Part shown: piece by piece, positions 7,804 to 17,327 of the stretch
Layout of the letters: each line of letters begins with the position of its first letter
Position numbering within the stretch: position 1 is the first letter of the stretch
Source of the DNA: Psychrobacter aquaticus CMS 56
GTDB lineage: Bacteria; Pseudomonadota; Gammaproteobacteria; Pseudomonadales; Moraxellaceae
Direction of reading: 5' to 3'
DNA: 34,323 nucleotides
Assembly: GCF_000471625.1 (NCBI RefSeq)
Contig: NZ_AUSW01000010.1
Coordinates: 1 to 34,323, forward strand
Position numbers and translations under genes: made by a program
The notes under the pieces: generated by a model
The model's input: the letters and a program-made list of their open reading frames with translations, nothing else
What the model was told of the DNA's origin: nothing
Database searches by the model: none

Positions 7804-8259
7804 ATGACAATGGAACGTCTGTTCTCGGGGCTGATGGGGCTATTTAGTTTATTTCTAATATACTTAGCCATTGGTTATGTCGCCCCTATTGCCTATGACC
7901 CTATCGGCCCTCGACCCTATCCTATTTTGATTTTTTCAATTATGGCGCTTTTGACCTTAGTTATTGCTTTTCGTCCTGCACGATTTACCAAAGTCATTGA
8001 TTTAGGCTACAACAAGGTAGTTATTAGAAATCTGGTTTTGTGTGTCAGTGCACTGTTGATCTATAGTTTGATTTTTGAGCCTTTAGGTTTTGTTGTTGCT
8101 ACCATGCTGATGTGTTTTGCTCTTGGTTTATTGTTCGCTGGCAATCCTATTAAAAGCCTTATCTTTTCAGTTGTGATCAGTATTGCCTTGTATGCTTTGT
8201 TTGACATGGCCTTGGATGTCATTCTGCCACTTGGAATATTATCAGGAATAATGGGATAG
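7804..8259 (+). CDS. tctB: TctB small membrane subunit
   Basis: A 151-residue protein with four predicted membrane helices (about residues 5-27, 38-55, 74-92 and 98-146 as a split pair). The YDPIGPRPYPILIFSIMALLT segment near residues 37-57 is typical of TctB, the poorly conserved small permease subunit of TTT transporters. It lies between tctC and tctA, with five bases before the tctA start, so it is translated with tctA. Assignment rests on position and length as much as on sequence, as is usual for this subunit. Confidence 0.9.
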   Translation: MTMERLFSGLMGLFSLFLIYLAIGYVAPIAYDPIGPRPYPILIFSIMALLTLVIAFRPARFTKVIDLGYNKVVIRNLVLCVSALLIYSLIFEPLGFVVATMLMCFALGLLFAGNPIKSLIFSVVISIALYALFDMALDVILPLGILSGIMG

Positions 8260-8264
8260 CTATT

Positions 8265-9770
8265 ATGGAAACTTTTGACTTTTTAATGCACGGTTTTTCC
8301 GTAGCCACTTTACCCAAAAACTTACTGATTGCCCTCATTGGTGCCTTTATTGGTACTGTCGTGGGTATGTTACCGGGCCTTGGCCCTATCAACGGTGTGG
8401 CGATACTATTACCTTTTGCCTTTGCTCTCGGTCTGCCACCAGAGAGTGCTCTAATCTTACTGGCGGCTGTGTATCTTGGTTGTGAATATGGTGGACGTAT
8501 TTCTGCCATCTTAATCAACGTGCCAGGATCTGCTGCTGCAGTTATGACTTCATTGGATGGTAATCCTCTAGCGCTGCAAGGCAAAGCAGGTATTGCCTTA
8601 TCCATATCTGCGGTAGCCTCGTTCGTTGGTTCTACTATTGCTACTCTTGGTGTGGTACTGTTTGCACCACTATTGGCTAAATGGGCAGTGTCTTTTGGAC
8701 CTGCTGAGTACTTTGTATTGATGGTATTCGCCATTACCTGTCTGAGTGGTTTGGTCGGTGATCAGCCTATCAAGACAGCCGTTGCAGCTATGATAGGCTT
8801 AGGTCTTGCGACCGTCGGTGTCGATGCGGTTACTGGTATTTATCGCTTTACTTTCGATTCAGTCAACCTATCCGATGGTATCCAGTTCACTACTATCGTT
8901 ATTGGTTTCTTTAGTGTTAGTGAAATCTTAATACTACTAGAAAGAACCAGTACTGGTCATAAAGTAATCGAGCAAGGTAAACGTAGCTTATTCAACCTCA
9001 AAGAGCTGACCTTTACTTTTGGTGCCATGGTACGTAGTGGCTTAATGGGCTTCGTCGTTGGTATCCTTCCAGGCGCAGGCGCAACGATTGCTAGTGCGAT
9101 GACATACACTAGCGAACGTAAAATTGCTGGCGATAGTGGCAAATTTGGTGAAGGCGATCTTCGTGGTTTGGCATCGCCAGAAGCAGCAAATAATGCTTCA
9201 GCATGTGGCTCATTCGTACCAATGTTGACCTTGGGTGTACCTGGTTCTGGTACAACTGCGGTCATGATGGGCGCGCTGACCTTGTACAATATTACACCAG
9301 GTCCGCAACTATTTACTGAGCAGCCTGACATCGTTTGGGGTCTTATCGCCTCTTTGTTCATCTGTAACGTTATTTTGTTAGTAATGAACATTCCTTTAGT
9401 TGGTCTGTTTGCAAAATTGCTTGATGTACCAAACTATATCTTAATACCTTCAATCGCTGCCGTTAGTTTCGTTGGTGTTTACTCTATCAACAGTACGACT
9501 TTTGATATGGTACTCATGGTAGGACTTGGAATATTTGGTTATTTCTTACGTAAGTTGAACTTCCCATTATCAGCGCTTATTCTAGGTTATGTACTAGGAG
9601 AGCTGATGGAGTCTAACCTACGCCGTGCTCTGTCTATTTCTCAAGGTGAAATGTCTATCTTGTGGGGCAGTCCAATTACTATGTCGTTATGGGTACTTGT
9701 GTTACTGATGGTATTCATGCCAATCATTCGTAAACAGTATCGTAAACGCTTTAAGAAGACAGCTGTGTAG
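8265..9770 (+). CDS. tctA: TctA large membrane subunit
   Basis: A 501-residue permease of the DUF112/TctA family, about the normal length of 500 residues with roughly 12 helices. The conserved motif GMLPGLGPINGVAILLPF near residues 34-51 is mirrored in the second half by GILPGAGATIASAMTYTSER near 262-281, and ASPEAANNASACGSFVPMLTLGVPGSGTTA follows; these glycine-rich loops are diagnostic for TctA. With TctC and TctB it forms a secondary, ion-coupled high-affinity importer for tricarboxylates such as citrate or related acids. Upstream context (GntR and a second carboxylate carrier) suggests control by substrate availability. Confidence 0.95.
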   Translation: METFDFLMHGFSVATLPKNLLIALIGAFIGTVVGMLPGLGPINGVAILLPFAFALGLPPESALILLAAVYLGCEYGGRISAILINVPGSAAAVMTSLDGNPLALQGKAGIALSISAVASFVGSTIATLGVVLFAPLLAKWAVSFGPAEYFVLMVFAITCLSGLVGDQPIKTAVAAMIGLGLATVGVDAVTGIYRFTFDSVNLSDGIQFTTIVIGFFSVSEILILLERTSTGHKVIEQGKRSLFNLKELTFTFGAMVRSGLMGFVVGILPGAGATIASAMTYTSERKIAGDSGKFGEGDLRGLASPEAANNASACGSFVPMLTLGVPGSGTTAVMMGALTLYNITPGPQLFTEQPDIVWGLIASLFICNVILLVMNIPLVGLFAKLLDVPNYILIPSIAAVSFVGVYSINSTTFDMVLMVGLGIFGYFLRKLNFPLSALILGYVLGELMESNLRRALSISQGEMSILWGSPITMSLWVLVLLMVFMPIIRKQYRKRFKKTAV

Positions 9771-9800
9771 ATTCTAGACACTTTATATTCAGAGATGTCT

Positions 9801-9849
9801 CAAACGGTGATTGTACTTTAGGTATGATCACCGTTTTGCTTTTTGGTAT
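9801..9849 (+). terminator. Terminator after tctA
   Basis: CAAACGGTGAT (9801-9811) pairs with ATCACCGTTTTG (9827-9838) across a 15-base loop, followed by CTTTTTGG. It ends the tct transcript 31 bases after the tctA stop and precedes the convergent yceI gene. Confidence 0.8.
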
Positions 9850-9881
9850 AGCAGCATTTCGCTTTTATCTTTAAACGATTA

Positions 9882-10496
9882 TCACTGCTTTGCTGCCTCA
9901 ATCTGAATGGTTAAATCTACCTTTTCTGTCATACCTAGCAACGTATATTTACTGATACCCCATTTCGTCCGATCAATGGTCGTCGTAAAGTCACCGCCAC
10001 AGACCGATTTTTTTAATATAGGACTCAAATAACAATTGAATTTTGTGGCCGTCAAAGTAACAGGATTGGTTTTACCATGCAGCGTCAGCAACCCTTCTAC
10101 TTTGGTAACCTCTGAGTTGTCTTTATTGGGCGCAAAATGCCATTTGGTAGACTCAAAATGTGCCAATGGAAATTTTTCAATATCAAAAAAATCGGCGCTT
10201 TTGAGCATAATGTCAAAAGCTTTGTTACCAGTATTTAAACTGTTTAAAGGAATAACAAGCGAGATACTACCTGTCTTGGCCTTAGGATCATATGTTAGCT
10301 GACCCGTTAAATTATAAAAACCACCCGTATTGGTAGAGGTATTGAAGTGATCAATGGCGAAACGCACATTGGTATGGGCGGGATCTATATTATAGGTCGT
10401 TGCATGGCTGCTAGCGATACTCAACGCGCCCAAAATCATACCGGCTAAAGGTTTACCGTAAGAGCGGGCGATTGTTAAAAGTGGAATTTGCGACAT
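9882..10496 (-). CDS. YceI family periplasmic protein
   Basis: A 204-residue exported protein. Residues 1-32 form a long signal peptide ending near ASSHA-TT. The mature part begins with YNIDPAHTNVRFAIDHFNTSTNTGGF, the YceI family signature, and continues with GSISLVIPLNSLNTGNKAFD and a C-terminal GGDFTTTIDRTKWGISKYTLLGMTEKVDL. YceI proteins are lipocalin-like barrels that bind polyisoprenoid-type lipids in the periplasm; physiological roles are poorly defined, with links to acid and osmotic stress. An AAGGA sits eight bases before the ATG. It lies downstream of the RND operon but is separated by 286 bp including a repeat element, so it is probably independently expressed. Confidence 0.92.
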   Translation of the reverse strand: MSQIPLLTIARSYGKPLAGMILGALSIASSHATTYNIDPAHTNVRFAIDHFNTSTNTGGFYNLTGQLTYDPKAKTGSISLVIPLNSLNTGNKAFDIMLKSADFFDIEKFPLAHFESTKWHFAPNKDNSEVTKVEGLLTLHGKTNPVTLTATKFNCYLSPILKKSVCGGDFTTTIDRTKWGISKYTLLGMTEKVDLTIQIEAAKQ

Positions 10497-10574
10497 AATG
10501 ACATTCCTTTGACAGTTGATGTTTGGTCAATTGCATCCTCTGTGATTGACCACTTTTCTTATATTCATTTTATA

Positions 10575-10729
10575 TATAGTCGATTCTAAATAAAACTGAT
10601 ACATTCCAACGCTGAACTGGTATAAATTTTTCTGGCTTGCTGTGCCTTCGCAGACAGAGGCTGCGAAACTTCTCGTTTAAAGATAAGCATTCCAGTTCCG
10701 CTGACTCGTTTTATACTGAACTCACTATA
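10575..10729. repeat. TATAG-ended inverted-repeat element, copy 2
   Basis: 155 bp bounded by TATAGTCG at the left and CACTATA at the right, in the gap between yceI and the RND gene. The inner part, GTGCCTTCGCAGACAGAGGCTGCGAA at about 10641-10666, corresponds in reverse orientation to the central hairpin of the copies at 23250 and 29178. The left end TATAGTCGATTC also matches the inverted right end of the copy at 972. It contains no coding sequence. Confidence 0.65.
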
Positions 10730-10782
10730 TTGACGATAAGATCATACTGATTGCCGTAGCCTATTAAAATAATAAACCAAAT

Positions 10783-13700
10783 TTACTTTTCGATCGCTGT
10801 GCCTTCGTTACCGCTTGGCGTGAGCCACTTGGCAAACCAACCTGACAAATCATCCATCAATGTATAAACGACTGGAATCACTACCAAGCTCAATAACGTG
10901 GAGGTCACAAGCCCCCCTAGCACAGCCGCTGCCATCGGACGCCTAAACGTAGGATCGGCATCTCCCCACCCAAATACCAATGGCAACATGCCAGCGCCCA
11001 TCGCAATAGTGGTCATAATAATAGGACGCGCCCGCTTGCGACAGGCATCAATGATTGCCTCAAAACGTGCCAAACCGCGACGCTGGGCAATCAGCGCATA
11101 ATCGACCAGTAAGATAGAGTTTTTGGTCGCAATGCCCATGAGCATAATAAAACCAATCATGGAAGGCATAGATAGGCTGCTATTGGTAATGACCAAGCCG
11201 ACAAAGGCACCGCCAATAGAGAGTGGTAAAGCCATCAAAATGGTAAATGGCTGTAATACACGGCCAAATAATAAAATAAGCACGCCCAAAATACAAACCA
11301 CGCCAACCGACATCGCAATCACAAAGCCGCTAAATAGCTCAGCCATATTTTCTGCTTGACCTTGGTCAATCATCGTAATCGAAGGCGGTAACGTCTGCAT
11401 AGCAGGTATGGCTTTGACCGCTTGTACCAAATCGCCAAGCTCGCCATTTGCAGGCTGAACCGTAATACTAATCGCACGCTCTCGATCGAGCCTTTTGATT
11501 TGAGCAGGCCCTGTACCAAAGTCTAGCGAAGCAACCTCACCCACCCGTACGCCCTGTCCTGCTGGTAAGGAACTTGGTACGTATAAGCCTTCTAATTGAC
11601 TGACGTTTTGTTTGGCAACATCTGGCAGACGAATCACAATAGGAATCTGGCGCGTGTCTAGGTTGAGTTTAGATAAGCGCTGCTCATAGTCACCAACAGT
11701 CGCCACACGTAATGTCGTCGCGATGTCCTGCGTGGTTACGCCTTTATCAGCCATCGCCAGTCGGTCTGGTGTGACCGTTAACTCCTGACGCGGCAAACTA
11801 CGGTCACTGGTCACTGATCCCGCACTGGGCAACGCTCGAATCTCTAACATAATTTGCTGGGCGGTCTGTTCAAGCAACTGAGAATTGGTACTGGTCATCG
11901 AAAAGTTATAACCGCTCTCACCGCCACTCGATAAACCGACCGTAAAGCGCGCACCCGGCACTTCTGCCAATAAACGACTTATCTGACGTTCAATCTCTTG
12001 CTTAGAACCACGCTCTGCTCTCGGCGCGAGCACAATATCTAAACCAGCGATATTCTCTGCCTTGCTGCCGCCACTAGAGTTTGAGTCCATCGTCGCCTGA
12101 GCTTCACCCACTGACGTAAATATATTGGTGACTTCCGGCATTGCCAAAATACGTGCACTTGCCAGCGCTGCTACTCGCTCAGTATCTTCTAATGCCACAT
12201 CAGGCGTCAGCTCAATGGCCACACGTGTCTGATCAATATCATTGTCCGGAATAAAAGAAGTCGGTAGTAATTTTACGAGCGTCAGCGAGGCCACAAACAG
12301 TACTAAGGTTGCACCCATTGTGAGCCAGCGATAACGCAGCGTCCACGTGACTATTTTTAGATACCAATCCATCAGGGCACTTTGTTTTTCGACATGCTTT
12401 TTTTCTGGTCGCAAGATATACGCGGCCATCATTGGGGTAATAAGACGCGCGACCATTAATGACGCAAAAATCGATAAGGCCGCCGTCCAGCCAAACTGAC
12501 GGAAAAACTGCCCAACAACACCGCCCATAAAGGCCGTGGGTAAAAAAACCGCGATCAGTGTGAAAGTCGTTGCAACCACCGCCAAACCAATTTCATCTGC
12601 CGCCTCCATCGCAGCTTCATAAGGCGTCTTACCCATGCGCAGATGGCGTATGATGTTTTCAACCTCAACGATAGCATCATCAACCAACACCCCAATTACT
12701 AATGATAAGGCGAGCAGCGAGATGATATTGAGACTAAAGCCAAATAAATACATGCCCAAAAAAGTTGGAATGACAGATAGTGGTAAAGCAACCGCCGCAA
12801 CGATGGTCGCCCGAATATTACGTAAAAACAAGAAAACCACCACCACCGCTAACAGACCACCTTCAATCAGCATGCGTAATGATGCTTGATAATCTTCTGC
12901 AATGGGCGTTGCCCGATCATAGACTTTTTCGATACTGATATTGCCCGCATCTGCTGTCAGCTTGGCAAGCTCTGCATCCACCAGCTCCATTACGTCCACT
13001 TCACTGGCACCGCGCGATCGAGTAATATTAAATGCCACCACCGTTTGGTCATTCAACTTAGCAATAGAGCTTGGGTCCGCAGCGCCATCCATGATTTGCG
13101 CCATACGTCCAAGGGCTTGCGTGCTGCCTGTCGGGACAGTTACTTGTAAGTCATTGAGCTCACTAGCACGCTCAACCGCACCCAATACACGAATAGTCTG
13201 AGTGGTTTTACCCACCTCTGCTTCACCGCCTGAGCTGTCTTGCTGAATTCCTGCGATTTGATCAGATAACTGCGCAATAGAAAACTTTAAGCCACTTAGT
13301 GCAATGGGATCAGCGGCAACGGTAATCTCACGCTGAAGCCCGCCCACACGACCGACCGCACTGACACCAGGAATATCAGAAAGACGTTTGGTGACAGTGT
13401 CATCCACGAACCATGACAGGTCTTCCACGCTCATGTTTTCAGCCGCGACCGAGTAAGTCACGACTGGAAATCCTGCGGTAGAGACTTTGGTAATAATGGG
13501 GTCGTTGGCAGCAGCGGGCAGATCACCTCGCACTTCGCCGACCGCCGAACGTACATCATCGACGGCTTCTTGAATGTCTTTTTCTAGGACAAACTCCGTG
13601 ACCATCGTGGCTGCCCCAGTTTGTAGCGTCGTCCTGATATGCTTGACGCCTTCAATACTGGTCAGCTTATTTTCTATCTTTTTGGCGATGTCATTTTCTA

Positions 13701-13881
13701 GCTGCGTTGGCGCGGCACCGGGTAAGGTCACCGTGACCACGACCGCTGGCAAGTCAATATCTGGAAACTGCTGCACCTTCATTTGCATAAAGCCGTAGAT
13801 GCCACCTAACGTTAGTAGCACAAACAACAAAATGGCAACCAGTGGGTTTTTAATGGAGTAAGCAGAAACATTTAGGCTCAT
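10783..13881 (-). CDS. RND efflux pump inner membrane transporter (HAE-1 type)
   Basis: A 1032-residue RND transporter of the AcrB/MdtB-like class, with the usual architecture: first helix at about residues 10-30, a large periplasmic porter loop, helices 2-6, a second loop, helices 8-12. Hallmarks are the paired aspartates in helix 4 (LVIGVLVDDAIVEVENI, about residues 395-411), QFPDIDLPAVVVTVTLPGA in the first loop, and the second-half MGIATKNSILLVDYA motif. It would use the proton gradient to expel drugs or other amphiphiles as a trimer with the preceding MFP. Its ATG overlaps the MFP stop by four bases (ATGA), so the two are translationally coupled. No outer membrane channel gene is present here, so a TolC-like protein encoded elsewhere must be used. 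Substrates are unknown. Confidence 0.95.
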   Translation of the reverse strand: MSLNVSAYSIKNPLVAILLFVLLTLGGIYGFMQMKVQQFPDIDLPAVVVTVTLPGAAPTQLENDIAKKIENKLTSIEGVKHIRTTLQTGAATMVTEFVLEKDIQEAVDDVRSAVGEVRGDLPAAANDPIITKVSTAGFPVVTYSVAAENMSVEDLSWFVDDTVTKRLSDIPGVSAVGRVGGLQREITVAADPIALSGLKFSIAQLSDQIAGIQQDSSGGEAEVGKTTQTIRVLGAVERASELNDLQVTVPTGSTQALGRMAQIMDGAADPSSIAKLNDQTVVAFNITRSRGASEVDVMELVDAELAKLTADAGNISIEKVYDRATPIAEDYQASLRMLIEGGLLAVVVVFLFLRNIRATIVAAVALPLSVIPTFLGMYLFGFSLNIISLLALSLVIGVLVDDAIVEVENIIRHLRMGKTPYEAAMEAADEIGLAVVATTFTLIAVFLPTAFMGGVVGQFFRQFGWTAALSIFASLMVARLITPMMAAYILRPEKKHVEKQSALMDWYLKIVTWTLRYRWLTMGATLVLFVASLTLVKLLPTSFIPDNDIDQTRVAIELTPDVALEDTERVAALASARILAMPEVTNIFTSVGEAQATMDSNSSGGSKAENIAGLDIVLAPRAERGSKQEIERQISRLLAEVPGARFTVGLSSGGESGYNFSMTSTNSQLLEQTAQQIMLEIRALPSAGSVTSDRSLPRQELTVTPDRLAMADKGVTTQDIATTLRVATVGDYEQRLSKLNLDTRQIPIVIRLPDVAKQNVSQLEGLYVPSSLPAGQGVRVGEVASLDFGTGPAQIKRLDRERAISITVQPANGELGDLVQAVKAIPAMQTLPPSITMIDQGQAENMAELFSGFVIAMSVGVVCILGVLILLFGRVLQPFTILMALPLSIGGAFVGLVITNSSLSMPSMIGFIMLMGIATKNSILLVDYALIAQRRGLARFEAIIDACRKRARPIIMTTIAMGAGMLPLVFGWGDADPTFRRPMAAAVLGGLVTSTLLSLVVIPVVYTLMDDLSGWFAKWLTPSGNEGTAIEK

Positions 13882-15242
13882 GAGCGCGCCTGCGTGGCTG
13901 TGCCAGTGGTTGCTGTATCCAAAGTCGCATCCGTTTGATTGGCTGCTTGGCTGGCAGTATTAACGATACGCACCACATCACCCTCGTTTAAAAAACTACC
14001 GCCCTGCTTCACAATTCGACTGTCATCGGGCAATGGCTCAGTGACCGCGACGTTATCATCCAGTCGCTCGCCAAGCGTCACTCGTTGTTGCTTAATACGG
14101 CCAACGCTCGCACCGTTTTTAGTTGTGATATTAGTTACTAGCATCACATAATCGTAGCCGTCGTTGCTCACGATAGCGCTATTGGGAACTGTTTGTGTGC
14201 TGGCACTGCCCAATAGGAACTCGCCCGTTTGAAACATACCTGCGCGTACTTTTGCGTTGGCTGCTAAGCTGGCATAAATCGTAATTTGACGATTGTTATC
14301 CGCTGTCGGCGCAATGCGGCTCACCTGCCCCAAGACAGAATCGCCATCTGGTAAACTCACGCGAACGGGCGTGCCGATATTGATGTCGCCGACTAGCTTA
14401 GGATCGATATCCGCTCGCCACTCTAAAACACCCCCTTTAATGATCGTAAATAACGGATCACCACCAGCGACCATACCAACTTCTGCCATTTTTTCACTAA
14501 TGACACCACTAATTGGTGCGATAACGCTGGCATTCTCTAGCGTCAAACGCTGATTGCTTAAGCGCGCTTTAGATGCTTGCAAAGCGGCTCTGGCTCTCAC
14601 CTCGGCGGTACGATAGCGATCAGCTTCTTGTTTGCTAATGGCATCAATGTCTATCAATGGCAGGACGCGTACGGCATCGGCGCTGGCATTGGCAAGCGTG
14701 GCCTCTGCTTCGGCAACGTCTGCTTCTGCTTGCAAGACTTGCTGCTCCATGGCATCGGTATCAAACACTGCCAGTACTTGACCCGCATTGACGCGATCGC
14801 CCTCTTCAACCAGTATCCGCTCAATTGCCACGCCAGTCACCTTGGCACTGACATTCGCTGTGTCTTTGGCATTGATTGTCCCATCAGCGCTCAATGTATT
14901 ACCAATATCATCTTGGCGTGGCATCACCGTTTCTACCGACAGTACCGCTTGCTCGGTATTGGCAGCGCTGGTGCTCGCATTATCGCTAAGGGCACTAGTA
15001 GAGCCTGATGAATCATCTATCACTGTTTGGTCATTACCGCCCCAATACTTTCCAAGAAGTACCCCAATGATGAGTACTGCTGCTAGGACAGGCAAGAGCC
15101 ATAAAGGGTACTTTGACGACGAACTATTTCCTGTATTGGATGTACGATATGGTGGCAACTTAGACTCAGGTAGCGGCTGAGCATTCAGCTTTTGCTGAGC
15201 ATTGGGCTCTTGCTCATTATTAGGGTCGTGAAAGTCACTCAT
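13878..15242 (-). CDS. RND efflux periplasmic adaptor (MFP)
   Basis: A 454-residue membrane fusion protein. It starts with about 45 cytoplasmic residues rich in N, Q, P and S, then one membrane anchor (about 46-68, PLWLLPVLAAVLIIGVLLG). The lipoyl/barrel-sandwich motif GTINAKDTANVSAKVTGVAIERILVEEGDRVNAGQVLAVFD follows, with an alpha-helical hairpin rich in A and E (about 170-235), then the second lipoyl half (VIAPISGVISEKMAEVGMVAGG) and the beta-barrel domain. A low-complexity tail of T, A and D residues ends the protein. It bridges the RND pump to an outer membrane channel. It overlaps the pump gene by four bases and lies 91 bp after tetR. Confidence 0.94.
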   Translation of the reverse strand: MSDFHDPNNEQEPNAQQKLNAQPLPESKLPPYRTSNTGNSSSSKYPLWLLPVLAAVLIIGVLLGKYWGGNDQTVIDDSSGSTSALSDNASTSAANTEQAVLSVETVMPRQDDIGNTLSADGTINAKDTANVSAKVTGVAIERILVEEGDRVNAGQVLAVFDTDAMEQQVLQAEADVAEAEATLANASADAVRVLPLIDIDAISKQEADRYRTAEVRARAALQASKARLSNQRLTLENASVIAPISGVISEKMAEVGMVAGGDPLFTIIKGGVLEWRADIDPKLVGDINIGTPVRVSLPDGDSVLGQVSRIAPTADNNRQITIYASLAANAKVRAGMFQTGEFLLGSASTQTVPNSAIVSNDGYDYVMLVTNITTKNGASVGRIKQQRVTLGERLDDNVAVTEPLPDDSRIVKQGGSFLNEGDVVRIVNTASQAANQTDATLDTATTGTATQARS

Positions 15243-15333
15243 AATCGGTCTCTATAAATACGGATAATAATAAAAGCAGCCTTTAAACATTCACTTAAAC
15301 AATTACTTAAAAACAGTCACTGGTCAGAACAGC

Positions 15334-16017
15334 CTATAAATTAGTGGTTAGTGCGCTATCTTTTTGCAATAAGCCCATTGCTAGATTTTTTGCAAACAAT
15401 TTAAGTTGTTGTTGTAATTCTGGTTGTTCGTAAACCGACCCACCAAGCATGGCTTGTTGTAGTGACGAATCAGTAAACATACCAATAGTAAAATAAAGCA
15501 AGGTGAACAGGCACAATGGCTTAGTATGATCATCAGTGGGGGCAAGAAATGTAGACAGATAGCCTTGAAACCGTGCCAATACTTGAATGTCATGTTGAAA
15601 CAAAGTCAGCATTTCTGGGTTATTTTGTACCGAGATATTCTGTGACGCTAGCTTAGCAATAGCTGGATTCTCAATCAGTAAATCTAAAGTTTTATCGATC
15701 CACTGCTCTAACGCTTGGGCGGGCTCAAGTGTGCTATCTGCAATCGCTGCTTCCGTTTGGAACACAAAAGCTAACAGCTGACGAGAATGCATTCTACATA
15801 CCGCTTCATACAGCGTCCGTTTGCTTTGCCAGTGAAAGTGAATGGTGGAGATATTCTTGCCAGATGCCTGTGCAATATCTCGAGTAGTAACCGCTTTAAA
15901 GCCTTTAGTCGAAAACAGCGTTTCGGCGCATCTTAAAATTGAGGCGGCGCTACTATTAGGCTCGGCTTCGACTCGATCAAGCGCGGTTTCAAAGTCAATT
16001 TCAGATAATTTTGTCAT
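15334..16017 (-). CDS. TetR family repressor of the efflux operon
   Basis: A 227-residue regulator. The N-terminal helix-turn-helix covers about residues 20-72 (ASILRCAETLFSTKGFKAVTTRDIAQASGKNISTIHFHWQSKRTLYEAV). The remainder is an all-helical ligand/dimerisation domain of normal length. It is the first gene of the tetR-MFP-RND cluster, all in one direction, so autorepression would control the pump as well. The promoter in front contains a 16 bp perfect palindrome. No ribosome binding site is visible before the ATG, and the predicted transcription start falls at or next to the ATG, hinting at a leaderless message. The inducing compound is unknown. Confidence 0.9.
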   Translation of the reverse strand: MTKLSEIDFETALDRVEAEPNSSAASILRCAETLFSTKGFKAVTTRDIAQASGKNISTIHFHWQSKRTLYEAVCRMHSRQLLAFVFQTEAAIADSTLEPAQALEQWIDKTLDLLIENPAIAKLASQNISVQNNPEMLTLFQHDIQVLARFQGYLSTFLAPTDDHTKPLCLFTLLYFTIGMFTDSSLQQAMLGGSVYEQPELQQQLKLFAKNLAMGLLQKDSALTTNL

Positions 16018-16022
16018 GGATT

Positions 16023-16051
16023 ATTATTAATCAATCAATTGATTGAGTCAA
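16023..16051 (-). promoter_or_regulatory. tetR promoter with 16-bp palindromic operator
   Basis: On the minus strand, TTGACT (16051-16046), a 17-base spacer and AATAAT (16028-16023) make a near-consensus sigma-70 promoter. The spacer is almost filled by the perfect palindrome TCAATCAATTGATTGA (16031-16046), exactly where a TetR dimer would block RNA polymerase. Transcription would start about seven bases past the -10, essentially at the ATG at 16017. Confidence 0.75.
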
Positions 16052-16229
16052 ACGTTTTAATGGTTTTTCTTTTAAGAATCATAAGGCCAATAACGAATGA
16101 ATTTTTTAATAAAACAACAGTGAAAATTGCTATTAAATTATGCGTTTAATAACATACTATGGGATAACAATGTCTTTAAATAAATCTATGAATATCTATT
16201 ACTAACAATACCTCTACTAGGATAAGTTG

Positions 16230-17309
16230 ATGAATTTCTCAAAGCTAATGATTCTCGGCACATTTGCTATGAGCACACTGGCTATTAGTAGCTACGCGCA
16301 AGCTAGCAGTTCTGAGGTTGAATACTGTGTGCATCCAAAGTTTCAATCTGGCGCTTATACCTCTCTAGATTGTCTGCAAGATGGTATGGCCATTGTTGAG
16401 TACGTGCCTCATTATGGCGCCATTGATGCGAATGGCGTGGAGGTAATTCCAACAAAGTACGACTTGATTCATCGTTTTTCAGAAGGGTTTGCAGTAGTCA
16501 TGGATTTTGATACTAAGAAGAGCGCTTATATCAATAAGCAAAGACATTTTATTACTGAGTTTATATTCGATGACGCGAATGATTTCTCTGAAGGGCTAGC
16601 GGCAGTAAACCAAAACCCGCCTAATGGCATCTTTAATCCTGACGCTGGTGGCTGGGTATTTTTAAACTCTCAAGGTGATATACAGATTCCAATTCACTAT
16701 CAAGCTGTTGCATATGAAGGTTTTGAACAAGGCTATGCTTCGGTCCAACAAAAAGGCAAATGGGGAATGATTGATCAGAAAGGCACTACCCATGTACCTT
16801 TTATTTACGAGGAAATAAGTGACTATAATAGCAACAGAGCAGTTGCCAAACTGAATGGTAAGTATGGCTATCTAGACATAGAAGGTAAGACTATTATTCC
16901 ATTTACTTATGATGCTGCTGCTAGGTTTCAAGATGGCGTTGCTTTCGTTAGAAAGGCCTATAAGTATGCGCTCATTAATACCTCAGGCAAGTTACTCACG
17001 CCTTTTATATACGACGCTGCTGATCCGTTTTTTGAAGGAGTGGCAGCGGTTATGATTGTCGATAAATGGGGTTATATTCTGCCATCAGGACAGATGCTAA
17101 CTGCTATGCAATACGACAAAGCAATGCCTTCTAGAGAAGGACTTATGGCAGTCAAAAAGAATGAAAAGTGGGGTTATGCAGATCATAGTGGTCAGTTGAT
17201 CATCCCTTATCAATTCGATGACTCTCGTTATTTTCGTAATGGCATAGCGGAAGTAAGTATAGATGGCGAACACTTTTATATCGATCAATTGGGTCAACGA
17301 CTTAACTAA
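16230..17309 (+). CDS. Exported WG-repeat protein
   Basis: A 359-residue protein with an N-terminal signal peptide (cleavage probably after AQA near residue 25) and then about seven WG repeats covering nearly the whole mature chain. Repeat hallmarks recur at roughly 45-residue spacing: KWGMIDQKG, KYGYLDIEG, KYALINTSG, KWGYILPSG, KWGYADHSG, each followed by a VIPFxYDxAxxFxxGxAxV pattern. WG repeats form extended beta-structures of unknown binding function. I use the ATG at 16230, eight bases after AGGA, rather than the TTG one codon earlier. It is divergent from tetR (212 bp) and convergent with recG, with 18 bases between stops. No enzyme motif is visible. Confidence 0.88.
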   Translation: MNFSKLMILGTFAMSTLAISSYAQASSSEVEYCVHPKFQSGAYTSLDCLQDGMAIVEYVPHYGAIDANGVEVIPTKYDLIHRFSEGFAVVMDFDTKKSAYINKQRHFITEFIFDDANDFSEGLAAVNQNPPNGIFNPDAGGWVFLNSQGDIQIPIHYQAVAYEGFEQGYASVQQKGKWGMIDQKGTTHVPFIYEEISDYNSNRAVAKLNGKYGYLDIEGKTIIPFTYDAAARFQDGVAFVRKAYKYALINTSGKLLTPFIYDAADPFFEGVAAVMIVDKWGYILPSGQMLTAMQYDKAMPSREGLMAVKKNEKWGYADHSGQLIIPYQFDDSRYFRNGIAEVSIDGEHFYIDQLGQRLN

Positions 17310-17327
17310 GATATTAAGATGAAACAC

